From contig CASDUB010000030.1 of NCBI GenBank assembly GCA_949283905.1, forward strand, positions 1-8,003: a stretch of DNA of 8,003 nucleotides. The letters are read 5' to 3'. The translations under genes were made by a program, and so were the position numbers. Every line of letters begins with the position of its first letter. The first letter of the stretch is position 1. Source of the stretch: an uncultured Lachnospiraceae bacterium (lineage in GTDB: Bacteria; Bacillota; Clostridia; Lachnospirales; Lachnospiraceae). The notes beneath the pieces were generated by a model. The model saw only the letters and a program-made list of their open reading frames with translations. It made no database searches and was not told the origin of the DNA. Positions 1-6,460 of this stretch are shown one piece after another.

Positions 1-431
1 ATCTCAAGATCAGAAAAGATCAGCTCAAGATCAATACATTCGATATCTCCGTCCGGATCTACCGGAACTGGTTTTGTAGCATCTTCAACGACATGAGTGA
101 TGTTGTCATTGTCAAAACAGCGAACAACATGAATAATCGCATCGCATTCACGGATGTGACCCAAGAATTTATTTCCGAGTCCCGCTCCCTGCGAAGCACC
201 TTTTACAAGACCCGCGATATCGACGAATTCTACGACAGCAGGCGTTTTCTTATCTGTATTCCAGATTTCCGCAAGCTTATCAAGACGCTCATCCGGAACC
301 GCTACGATACCGTTATTCGGCTCGATGGTACAGAACGGATAGTTCGCTGCCTGCGCATTTGCCGTACCTGTTATTGCATTAAAAAGTGTACTCTTTCCGA
401 CATTTGGAAGTCCGACGATGCCCAATTTCAT
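1..431 (-). CDS. ychF: Redox-regulated P-loop NTPase YchF (OLA1 family), 5' part, runs off the window
   Basis: The reverse strand from 431 encodes the first 143 residues of a YchF/OLA1 protein; the family is about 365 residues, so the C-terminal coiled-coil and TGS domains lie outside the window. The P-loop GLPNVGKST is at residues 7-15, the YPFCTIEPN switch region at 31-39, the G3-type [10 protein letters not shown] at 71-80 and the conserved GLGNKFL at 84-90. YchF proteins bind ATP in preference to GTP, associate with ribosomes and are linked to translation and oxidative stress responses (family knowledge). The ATG at 431 gives the family-typical start [14 protein letters not shown]. In-frame upstream codons are open only to a TAA about 30 nt away. 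The Shine-Dalgarno is weak (a GGG about 11 nt upstream). The gene follows the ABC operon on the same strand but has its own predicted promoter at 608-636, so it is probably an independent housekeeping gene. Confidence 0.97.
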   Translation of the reverse strand, partial: MKLGIVGLPNVGKSTLFNAITGTANAQAANYPFCTIEPNNGIVAVPDERLDKLAEIWNTDKKTPAVVEFVDIAGLVKGASQGAGLGNKFLGHIRECDAIIHVVRCFDNDNITHVVEDATKPVPVDPDGDIECIDLELIFSDLE

Positions 432-449
432 GGCTTTATTTACCCATTC

Positions 450-477
450 GGAAAGTCTTTATCGCCCAAAACTTTCC
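450..477 (-). other. Small hairpin just upstream of the ychF start
   Basis: The arms at 450-456 and 471-477 (GGAAAGT and ACTTTCC) are exact reverse complements of 7 nt around a 14-nt loop. In the ychF mRNA the hairpin would end 18 nt before the ATG. It could affect ribosome access, which fits the weak Shine-Dalgarno, but a 7-bp stem with a long loop may be chance. Confidence 0.35.
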
Positions 478-581
478 GCCTTTCTCTTTATTTTATCCGC
501 GCCCGATTTTTCGTCCGGCACAGAATATATGTCATTAAGTTCAGTCTCTGTTTTTCACCATAACACATCTTCATTAAGAAT

Positions 582-632
582 AAAAACAGAGTCTGACGCA
601 ACTAAAAAGTATAGCATACAGACTCTGTTTTT
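582..632 (-). terminator. Rho-independent terminator of the hydrolase-ABC operon
   Basis: The arms at 619-632 and 582-595 are perfectly complementary over 14 nt (on the minus strand AAAAACAGAGTCTG and CAGACTCTGTTTTT) with a 23-nt loop. The descending arm ends in TTTTTATTC, a reasonable U-tract for transcripts coming from the permease gene that stops at 685. On the plus strand a run of six T also follows the stem, so it could act in both directions. The loop is long for a terminator because it contains the ychF -10 box. Confidence 0.7.
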
Positions 633-636
633 TCAA
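608..636 (-). promoter_or_regulatory. Predicted sigma-A promoter of ychF
   Basis: On the minus strand a -35 TTGAAA (636-631) is followed by exactly 17 nt and a -10 TATACT (613-608). A TG one base upstream of the -10 makes it an extended -10. Transcription would start near 601 and give a leader of about 170 nt before the ychF ATG at 431. The -35 and spacer overlap one arm of the terminator hairpin of the upstream ABC operon, and the -10 sits in the loop. Confidence 0.75.
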
Positions 637-684
637 TCATATACGTATGTATTCACGAGTATTGCACATTATAAAATTGTATAA

Positions 685-1650
685 TTACTCAGCAGCTTCC
701 ATTTCCGCAATCGAAGCAAGCTCAGCTTTTTTATCTGCCACACGGTTGCTGAATATCGTTATTACTAAAATAGCAACCAACAATATACCTTCAACAGCTT
801 CCGAAATATATGATGAAGCTCCGATAACAGTAAGACCATTCTCTATTACACTGATTGTTATTGTTCCCAGAATGATCTTATAAATTTTTGCCGAAAAACC
901 TCCCGTAGTCAGGATTCCTCCAAGAAAGATCGCCATCTGAACGCGCATCTCCAGCATATTACAAAGAGAATTAGATGAACCTCCGATACGTGCCAGCTGA
1001 ATAAATCCGACTACTCCGGCAAAAAATCCGGAAATAGCAAAACACATAATACGTATCTTTCCGACATTAATTCCAACACAGCGAACAGTTTTCTCATTTT
1101 CACCAATACATTTGGCGTAAAATCCAAATTTTGTTTTTTCAAACACAAAATAGATTACAACTACAGCGATTACTAAAACTGTAATGGCAAAGGAAGTTGT
1201 AGCTAAAAAGCTCATACCTGACGGAGTCGGTACCATGACTGTTGCATACAAGTAATTCATCATTCCTTTAGCCGCTATAAGTACTGCAAGCGTAAGTATA
1301 AACGAACCGACATGGCATTTCTGAACGATCGTACCGAGCAACGCGCCGATAGCCGTACTCATAACAAGTGTGATTGGAATATATACAGCAGATATATTAA
1401 TCGTATTTGCTATCAGCGCACCGATAGTGGCACAAAATGCCGCGCTCGCACCGATAGAAATATCAGTACCGCCCAGCGCAATTACAAAAATAACACCCAT
1501 ACTTCCGAGCATCGTTGGAACCATCTGCATAACAAGATTTCCGATATTATAGGAAGTCAGCGTATTTCCTCCGGACAAAATCGCAAAAATAACTATCAGG
1601 ATGGCCATGATCAGTATCGGCATTATATCTAAAATTCTAATTTTTTTCAT
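685..1650 (-). CDS. ABC transporter permease, RbsC/BPD_transp_2 family (second permease)
   Basis: A 321-residue integral membrane protein of the ribose/galactose-type permease family, with about eight to ten hydrophobic segments across residues 8-302. It is expected to form the membrane channel together with the permease encoded at 3164-4132. Family hallmarks are the GGTDISIG motif at 60-67 (counterpart of GIDLSVG in RbsC-like proteins) and the cytoplasmic ATPase-contact loop FGFYAKCIGENEKTVRCVGI at about 175-194. The charged tail, residues 302-321, follows the last helix. The start codon ATG at 1650-1648 overlaps the stop of the ATPase gene as TGATG, a 1-nt overlap, and AGGTGATG lies at Shine-Dalgarno distance, which indicates translational coupling. 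It is the last gene of the operon and a terminator hairpin follows at 582-632. Two different permease genes imply a heterodimeric membrane domain, whereas classical RbsC is a homodimer. The substrate cannot be read from the sequence. Confidence 0.93.
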   Translation of the reverse strand: MKKIRILDIMPILIMAILIVIFAILSGGNTLTSYNIGNLVMQMVPTMLGSMGVIFVIALGGTDISIGASAAFCATIGALIANTINISAVYIPITLVMSTAIGALLGTIVQKCHVGSFILTLAVLIAAKGMMNYLYATVMVPTPSGMSFLATTSFAITVLVIAVVVIYFVFEKTKFGFYAKCIGENEKTVRCVGINVGKIRIMCFAISGFFAGVVGFIQLARIGGSSNSLCNMLEMRVQMAIFLGGILTTGGFSAKIYKIILGTITISVIENGLTVIGASSYISEAVEGILLVAILVITIFSNRVADKKAELASIAEMEAAE

Positions 1651-3167
1651 CAGATCATCACCTCAATTATAGATTCTTCATTAAAGCCTTCATTTCGGCT
1701 GATTTCTTTTACAATCTTACCGCTTTTCATAACAATGATCCTGTCTGCCATACCCATGGCCTCAGAAAGCTCATCCGTGATCATAACAATAGCCATGCCC
1801 TGCTTTTTAGCCTCTTTCAGACATCCGTAAATATAAGCCTTCACACCGATATCGACGCCTCGTGTCGGACAATCTATGATCATTACTTTCAGATTTTTAA
1901 TCATCCAGCGTCCAAGATTTACTTTCTGTTTATTTCCTCCGGAAAGCGCATTTACTTTTTGATGTATGCCTGTACATTTTACCTGGAAATCCTCTTTTGC
2001 TTTAATTGACAATCTGTCAAGATCGGATTGTTTCAGATAGCCTAGACTTCTGTGCAGTTCCTCGATAGAAGGAAGGATGAGATTCTGTTCAATAGTACTT
2101 TTCATCATCATCGCTTCTCCGTCGCGGTCTTTCGGAACATATGCCATTTTGTTGCAAAGTCCGTCCATAGAGCTCTTAATCTCTATTTCCCCCTGCTCGG
2201 TTGCCAGTTTAACACTGCCGCTGGTCGGCTTCATAAGACCATATGCAAGCTGTCCTATATCATGAATACCCGAATCAGACAAACCGCAAAAAGCAATGAT
2301 TTCTCCTTCATAAGCCTGAAATGTCACATTTTCAAGACCTGTCGGCGAAGAAATATTATCCATAGCAAATAATACTTTACTGCCACGGCTGACTTCTTTA
2401 TCTTCGCGATAATATTCGCCGCTTAATTCACGTCCTACCATCATACGCTTAAGATCGTTTTCAAGGATCTCATCAGCTCTGACTGTCCCGATCATTTCTC
2501 CGTCTCTGAGGACTGAAATTGTATCTGAAATACGCATTGTCTCTTCCATATCATGGGAGATCATAAGAACAGAACGTCCTTCTTCTTTAAAACGGCGAAT
2601 GATTCTGTATATGACCTGTCGATTATCCTGCGAAAGCGACTGTGTAACTTCATCCAAAATCAGAATTTTAGGATCACATGCTAACGCTCTGACAAGTTCC
2701 ATCATTTTTCGCTCTTCTACATTCATAGTGCTTGCAAGTCTCTTGAAATTGAGCTTAGGAAGATCCCATTTTTTTCTGACTTCTTCTGCCTGTTCATAAA
2801 ATTTCTTTGTATTGAGAAACGGTCCTTTTGAAAATTTCTTAGTCTTTCCCATAAAAATATTAATCGCCGACGGAAGATTACCGATCATGCCAAGTTCCTG
2901 CACTATCATCGCTATTCCGTTTTCCTGCGCATCAATCGGAGAAGCCGGTTTATAAGGCTTTCCGTCAAGATACATATGTCCTTCATCGCTGCCGTACATG
3001 CCGGCGATCTGAGAAAGAAGGGTTGATTTTCCTGATCCGTTTTCACCTGCAAGAGCCCGTATTTCTCCCCTGCATAATTCCAGATCTATATTTTTATTTG
3101 CGCGGGTGATACCAAATTTTTTAGATAATCCTTTGATTTTTAATACAACATCATTTGCTGCCATCAT
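1650..3167 (-). CDS. ABC transporter ATP-binding protein with two NBDs (RbsA/MglA-like)
   Basis: A 505-residue cytoplasmic ATPase made of two nucleotide-binding domains, normal length for the sugar-type RbsA/MglA/XylG family. NBD1 has Walker A GENGSGKST (41-49), Q-loop Gln90, Walker B ILILDE (168-173) and H-loop His205, but its signature is degenerate (MNVEER, 148-153, instead of LSxGQ). NBD2 has an intact signature LSGGNKQK (408-415) and the family-typical PTRGVDIG (434-441). Its Walker A region reads GLSDSG (295-300) without Lys, and the Walker B catalytic Glu position is Cys433 (IIDCPTRG). One composite site (NBD1 Walker motifs with NBD2 signature) therefore looks catalytic, and the other looks dead. 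The start ATG at 3167 overlaps the upstream permease stop as ATGA. A second ATG follows at once at 3164, so the start may be one residue later. GGGGTGG provides the ribosome site. It should energise import by the two flanking permeases. Confidence 0.95.
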   Translation of the reverse strand: MMAANDVVLKIKGLSKKFGITRANKNIDLELCRGEIRALAGENGSGKSTLLSQIAGMYGSDEGHMYLDGKPYKPASPIDAQENGIAMIVQELGMIGNLPSAINIFMGKTKKFSKGPFLNTKKFYEQAEEVRKKWDLPKLNFKRLASTMNVEERKMMELVRALACDPKILILDEVTQSLSQDNRQVIYRIIRRFKEEGRSVLMISHDMEETMRISDTISVLRDGEMIGTVRADEILENDLKRMMVGRELSGEYYREDKEVSRGSKVLFAMDNISSPTGLENVTFQAYEGEIIAFCGLSDSGIHDIGQLAYGLMKPTSGSVKLATEQGEIEIKSSMDGLCNKMAYVPKDRDGEAMMMKSTIEQNLILPSIEELHRSLGYLKQSDLDRLSIKAKEDFQVKCTGIHQKVNALSGGNKQKVNLGRWMIKNLKVMIIDCPTRGVDIGVKAYIYGCLKEAKKQGMAIVMITDELSEAMGMADRIIVMKSGKIVKEISRNEGFNEESIIEVMI

Positions 3168-4132
3168 TTGACCACCCCTTTCGTTTTACGATTTGCCAAA
3201 ACCGCAAATGCGATCAAGATCATGCCAAGTATTGTGTCCTGGAATGTTCCCGACGGAACTCCCAATAAAGTCAGAATATTAAAAATAAGAATAATTATGA
3301 AGCAGGCGATCGGTACGCCTATAACAACATTAATCATCCCGGCCAATGCCATTGCCAAAAGAACTGCCGCCATTGCCTGAAAGATAGTTCCTAAGCTTGA
3401 GAGACCTGAAGCCGCATTAGAGAATCCTGCATATGCTTCTTTAACTACTCCCGCAAATCCAAAAAAGAAGCCGGCAGCAACTCCTGCGATTATAATTGTC
3501 TTTGTAGGATTAATACCCATGATTTTTGCTACTTCTTCATTATCACCTACGGCACGGTAATTCACACCCCATCCCGTACGGTTGTAAAGAATATACGCAA
3601 TTATAAAACCGATGATAAGCATGATATAGATTCCGGGCTCTGTTCCGAATGCCCGCTGATCGCCGCTCAAAGTAACAACCTTTTTCATGTTGTTTGTACA
3701 CCATCCGGCATACGCGCCAATGATCGCTTCATAAATCATTGTCATGCCAAGACCTGCAATCCATGGCGGTACTTTTGTTACCCGATAAAGAGTAAAATTA
3801 AAAACGATACATGCGATACCGGTGAGAATACCAGAGATCAGCATAGCTGCAAGTCCGAACTGAACACACATCAATCCTGATACGGTACTGGCAACAATAA
3901 TAACAGAACCGGGTGAAAGATCCGTAATATTTCCCGTAAAGACAATCAGAAATCCCCATGCAACCAAACATGACGGTGCAGCTGATTGTATAAGTACTCG
4001 TATGTTACTGAACGTCAGCAATTTCCCTTCAACGATAAAATTGATAATGATCAGCAAAGCTATGATACACGCCAACATAATCAATAATGTTTTCCCGGCG
4101 CGTTTTTTTCCATCATTAATTGTTTCTGTCAT
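3164..4132 (-). CDS. ABC transporter permease, RbsC/BPD_transp_2 family (first permease)
   Basis: A membrane permease of the ribose/galactose-type ABC importer family, 322 residues from the start chosen here. A first helix at about 14-35 is followed by further hydrophobic segments to about 313. The family's GIDLSVG-like motif is present but altered to ITDLSPG (69-75). The ATPase-contact loop GWGVNYRAVGDNEEVAKIMGI is at 187-207. An upstream ATG at 4147 would add MKEGK, but those codons are themselves the strong ribosome site AAGGAGGGAAAA, which ends right at the ATG at 4132, so 4132 is preferred. The 3' end overlaps the ATPase start by 4 nt (ATGA), which suggests coupled translation. With the permease at 685-1650 it would make a heterodimeric channel. 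A GC-rich hairpin at 4153-4178 separates it from the binding-protein gene upstream. Confidence 0.93.
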   Translation of the reverse strand: MTETINDGKKRAGKTLLIMLACIIALLIIINFIVEGKLLTFSNIRVLIQSAAPSCLVAWGFLIVFTGNITDLSPGSVIIVASTVSGLMCVQFGLAAMLISGILTGIACIVFNFTLYRVTKVPPWIAGLGMTMIYEAIIGAYAGWCTNNMKKVVTLSGDQRAFGTEPGIYIMLIIGFIIAYILYNRTGWGVNYRAVGDNEEVAKIMGINPTKTIIIAGVAAGFFFGFAGVVKEAYAGFSNAASGLSSLGTIFQAMAAVLLAMALAGMINVVIGVPIACFIIILIFNILTLLGVPSGTFQDTILGMILIAFAVLANRKTKGVVK

Positions 4133-4144
4133 TTTTCCCTCCTT
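4133..4144 (-). promoter_or_regulatory. Ribosome binding site that fixes the first permease start at 4132
   Basis: Minus-strand AAGGAGGGAAAA directly precedes the ATG at 4132, giving an AAGGAGG core about 5 nt from the start. The alternative ATG at 4147 has no Shine-Dalgarno of its own, and its first codons would be this ribosome site. Confidence 0.8.
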
Positions 4145-4152
4145 CATAGAAG

Positions 4153-4178
4153 AAGGGAGCGGCCGACGCCGCCCCCTT
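4153..4178 (-). other. GC-rich intercistronic hairpin between binding protein and permease genes
   Basis: In the minus-strand RNA, 4178-4168 (AAGGGGGCGGC) pairs with 4163-4153 (GCCGCUCCCUU): 11 pairs including one G-U, closed by a 4-nt loop. There is no U-run after it, only CUUCUAUG, so it is unlikely to be a full terminator. It sits 41 nt after the binding-protein stop and about 9 nt before the permease ribosome site. Hairpins here commonly protect the upstream mRNA from 3' exonucleases or attenuate downstream genes, giving more binding protein than membrane components. That role is inferred. Confidence 0.7.
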
Positions 4179-4216
4179 AATTCACTAATCGAAGCAAAAT
4201 AATATCAAGTCTGAAA

Positions 4217-5440
4217 TTACAGGCAGCTTTCTGCTACAGCCAAAGATGTTGCTGCATAATTTTCAAAGAAATTGTTGAAATCATCAACCGTAACATCAGG
4301 ATTATAACGATAGAGAAGATTTTTATAATTCTCGTCTCCGACCCATGAAACATTTGCATCGTAACCTGCTATATACGCATCGGCATTATCCGGAGTGATT
4401 AACGCACTCTCAAGGTTATCAAACATAATAGGCTGTCCGTTTTCATCCACAATGCGATGTCCGTCAATTGCATTTATAAGGAGCGCAATTGCCAAAGAAC
4501 CCTGAACTCCCTGTGAACCGTTCATTCCCGAAATAGTTCCATCTTTTACAAGCGGAATCAACGTAGGATCAATATCAGTTCCATAAATCATCATATCAGG
4601 ATTTACATCTGTTCTTCCATCCAGACATGTTACGATTCCGCTTAAATAGTCACCGCCTGATCCATAAATACAATCTACATCAGGATTCGCTGAAAGAAGA
4701 TCGTTCGTTTTCTGTACTACTTCAGAAGGATCTGTACTATGCGCAACCTGTAAAACTTTTCCGCCGCCGGCTTCAAAAACTTCTGTAAATCCGGCCATAC
4801 GGTTATCATGATTGAAATCGCCTATGGCTGCTCCTGTGATAACAGCTGTTTTGTTTCCGTCCGCCAAAGCCATTTCAGCCATCTGACACCCCTGATCATA
4901 AGCATTAGAGTTTACACCGCCCGCAAACAGCTCATCTTCAAGACAACGCTGAGTGGTCTCTTCATCTGACGGGAAGTTAGAATTCCATACATAAGGAATT
5001 CCCGCATCATCAAAATAATTAATACATGGATTAAATGTAGTAGCGAACTGGAGGCAATATACAGCTCCGTCAGGATTTGACGCCAACTGGCTTTCAAGCT
5101 GAGAAACAACTTTATCCGCAACAAATTCATTGTTTGCAATATCTATAGAGCATCCATAGAGTTCCGTCGCGTAATTCTGCCAGTACTGTATCTCATCCAA
5201 AGGATAAGCTCCCGCTCCAAATGTATTTGCGATCAGATTATAACTTTCCATTTCACCTGATGCGCTTTCTTCATCAGAAGAGGCTGCTGAGGTTGATGAT
5301 GCCGAAGATTCCGAGTTTGCCGAAGTTGTTTCTGTATTCGATCCTGAACTGCTCTGAGCAGATTCATTTCCGCCGCATCCGGAAAGGACGCCGCCTGTCA
5401 TAGCTGCTGCAACAAAAATAGCCAACACTTTATTTTTCAT
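4217..5440 (-). CDS. ABC transporter substrate-binding lipoprotein (RbsB-like, periplasmic-binding-protein type I fold)
   Basis: A 407-residue extracytoplasmic binding protein. The N-terminus is a lipoprotein signal peptide: Lys2/Lys4, a hydrophobic stretch at 5-19 and lipobox LSGC with Cys22 as the lipid-modified residue. A Ser/Thr/Glu-rich flexible linker (about 25-63) follows, then a type I binding fold. The fold resembles the sugar-binding Peripla_BP_4 family: an N-lobe strand ESYNLIANTFG, a mid-domain ITGAAIGDFNHDNRMAGF (about 197-214), DVDCIYGSGGDYLSG (about 250-264), and GTDID and DGTISGMNGSQGVQG segments in the C-lobe. It would be membrane-anchored outside the cell and deliver ligand to the two permeases. 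The ATG at 5440 follows the hydrolase stop by 30 nt, with GGAAGG about 13 nt upstream, a slightly long spacing. The ligand is unknown. The family usually binds sugars, so a polyphenol glycoside is as plausible as a free aglycone, given the hydrolase upstream. Confidence 0.94.
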   Translation of the reverse strand: MKNKVLAIFVAAAMTGGVLSGCGGNESAQSSSGSNTETTSANSESSASSTSAASSDEESASGEMESYNLIANTFGAGAYPLDEIQYWQNYATELYGCSIDIANNEFVADKVVSQLESQLASNPDGAVYCLQFATTFNPCINYFDDAGIPYVWNSNFPSDEETTQRCLEDELFAGGVNSNAYDQGCQMAEMALADGNKTAVITGAAIGDFNHDNRMAGFTEVFEAGGGKVLQVAHSTDPSEVVQKTNDLLSANPDVDCIYGSGGDYLSGIVTCLDGRTDVNPDMMIYGTDIDPTLIPLVKDGTISGMNGSQGVQGSLAIALLINAIDGHRIVDENGQPIMFDNLESALITPDNADAYIAGYDANVSWVGDENYKNLLYRYNPDVTVDDFNNFFENYAATSLAVAESCL

Positions 5441-5470
5441 ATAGATATCAATTCCTTCCTTTTAAAATTT

Positions 5471-6325
5471 TTATTTAAAATATCCTTTTTGCCAATCTTC
5501 CCAAAACAGTAAAATCATTTGCTGCTGCTGTGCAAATTCCCAAGCACAGTGTTCAAACAGCGCTCTTACTTCTAATTGATCTACCTTTTCTCCCTCCGGG
5601 AGCATGCTTATAAATTTTCCGTCTTTCCAAGTAAGTCCGATCCAAAAATTAATAATAGTTTCTCTTCCGCCCGGGATATCGCGATAATAACATGTCTCTA
5701 CAAGATACTTTCTGTTTTTTCCAAACTGATGCATCGGCTCCGATATAACCACACCGCCGTCAATTGCGATACATGCCGGATCCTGCCCCGGAGTATCTTC
5801 AAATACACCGAGTTTTTCAGCAGTCATACTGTCAACAAAAAATACCCTTTCCATTCCGCGTCCTACATTCTCGATCGCCATATCAGAATAATGTCTTGCA
5901 TGGACATTCGGATACCAGTTCTTATAAAACAGATCACCTTCAGGTTTGTAATACTTTAAGAACGCATCCATAACCTCATCTGTAAGTCCCGGCTGCAGTA
6001 CACGCATCGATGTAAATCCGATACCATTGTTCAATACACGATATCCCGATTTCAGATTTTTAATGTTTTCGGCATTCATACGTACAGCAAATTCATCCGG
6101 CATAAATGTTTCTTCTTCCGGAAGTTCGTTTTCTCTTTCCGCCGCAAGCAGCAGTTCCGGTGTGGGTTCCGTAAGATCACGATAAAAATATTTTGCGAAT
6201 TTTGATTTCTTTTCTTCCTCAGTCAAAATAATGCTGCAGGATTTAAATTCCTCCTCCCAGTCTTTGACATCACGATAACTTTTTCCGCAATTCTGTACAT
6301 GCCAAAAAGGTCTGTCTGTCTGCAT
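5471..6325 (-). CDS. DAPG/phloretin hydrolase family protein (C-C bond hydrolase)
   Basis: A 284-residue soluble protein with no signal peptide. It resembles the 2,4-diacetylphloroglucinol hydrolase PhlG and phloretin hydrolase Phy family in length and motif order. Those enzymes use a metal (zinc in PhlG) to cleave the C-C bond between a phloroglucinol ring and its acyl group. Visible candidates for the site are YKNWYPNVHARHY (134-146, with His142 and His145), Glu152/Glu159, SEPMHQF (195-201, with His199) and the HxxxE pair His259/Glu263 in FEHCAWEFA, which matches the His-x3-Glu metal pair recalled from PhlG. Which Glu is the third ligand is not certain from reading alone. The ATG at 6325 has AAAGGAG at 7-nt spacing. 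It is the first gene of the operon, followed by a complete ABC importer and divergent from a LysR gene. The likely role is cytoplasmic cleavage of the imported compound. The true substrate (phloretin, another acyl-phloroglucinol or something else) is open. Confidence 0.82.
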   Translation of the reverse strand: MQTDRPFWHVQNCGKSYRDVKDWEEEFKSCSIILTEEEKKSKFAKYFYRDLTEPTPELLLAAERENELPEEETFMPDEFAVRMNAENIKNLKSGYRVLNNGIGFTSMRVLQPGLTDEVMDAFLKYYKPEGDLFYKNWYPNVHARHYSDMAIENVGRGMERVFFVDSMTAEKLGVFEDTPGQDPACIAIDGGVVISEPMHQFGKNRKYLVETCYYRDIPGGRETIINFWIGLTWKDGKFISMLPEGEKVDQLEVRALFEHCAWEFAQQQQMILLFWEDWQKGYFK

Positions 6326-6358
6326 TTTTCTTCTCCTTTCTTTGATTTATTCGTTTGC

Positions 6359-6382
6359 ATATTTAATTTACGATTTAAGTAT
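6359..6382. promoter_or_regulatory. Imperfect AT-rich dyad over the operon -10 region
   Basis: ATATTTAA and TTAAGTAT (6359-6366 and 6375-6382) are complementary at 7 of 8 positions, separated by 8 nt. The dyad overlaps the predicted operon -10 and start. It might be a repressor site or the promoter-proximal contact of LysR, but AT-rich promoters give such dyads by chance. Confidence 0.35.
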
Positions 6383-6406
6383 ATCAACGCTATTGACAAA
6401 TAAAAA
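6378..6406 (-). promoter_or_regulatory. Predicted activator-dependent promoter of the hydrolase-ABC operon
   Basis: The minus strand has a perfect -10 TATACT (6383-6378). At 17-nt spacing the -35 position (6406-6401) reads TTTTTA, far from consensus, as is common for LysR-activated promoters. The start would fall near 6371, about 45 nt upstream of the hydrolase ATG. The -35 region lies inside the spacer of the divergent lysR promoter, so the two promoters overlap. Confidence 0.55.
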
Positions 6407-6421
6407 ATACAGTTTTACTAT
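6393..6421 (+). promoter_or_regulatory. Predicted sigma-A promoter of the lysR gene
   Basis: A consensus -35 TTGACA (6393-6398), exactly 17 nt, then -10 TACTAT (6416-6421). Transcription would start near 6428 and give a leader of about 32 nt. It is much stronger by consensus than the divergent operon promoter, and its start lies in the inverted repeat at 6425-6446, which suits autorepression. Confidence 0.75.
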
Positions 6422-6424
6422 TCA

Positions 6425-6446
6425 TTTATAAGCAAAACCTTATAAA
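6425..6446. promoter_or_regulatory. Perfect inverted repeat, probable LysR operator
   Basis: TTTATAAG (6425-6432) and CTTATAAA (6439-6446) are perfect 8-nt inverted repeats with a 6-nt spacer. The centre, 6435.5, is about 65 bp upstream of the operon start predicted near 6371, the usual position of the LysR recognition site. It also covers the predicted lysR start near 6428. The symmetric T/A spacing is T-N12-A rather than the textbook T-N11-A, so assignment to this regulator is inferred. In RNA it could also form a hairpin just before the lysR ribosome site. Confidence 0.6.
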
Positions 6447-6460
6447 AAAGGAGCCCATAT

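Noticed and set aside
432..475. Possible TTG-started leader peptide of nine codons ending 8 nt before ychF
   Set aside because: An AGGCGG precedes the TTG at fair spacing, but a rare start codon and such a short frame are too easily chance to list as a gene.
93..563. Plus-strand open frame of 156 codons across ychF and its leader
   Set aside because: It is antisense to the unmistakable YchF coding sequence, has no recognisable motif or ribosome site and ends in leader DNA.
640..655. ATACGTAT palindrome downstream of the last permease gene
   Set aside because: It is short, AT-rich and isolated, with no second copy or promoter relation that would support an operator.
4133..4147. ATG at 4147 as the first permease start
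   Set aside because: The five extra codons are the ribosome binding site AAGGAGG for the ATG at 4132.
5576..5959. Plus-strand open frame of 127 codons inside the hydrolase gene
   Set aside because: It lies wholly antisense to a well-supported gene, and the translation has no family features.
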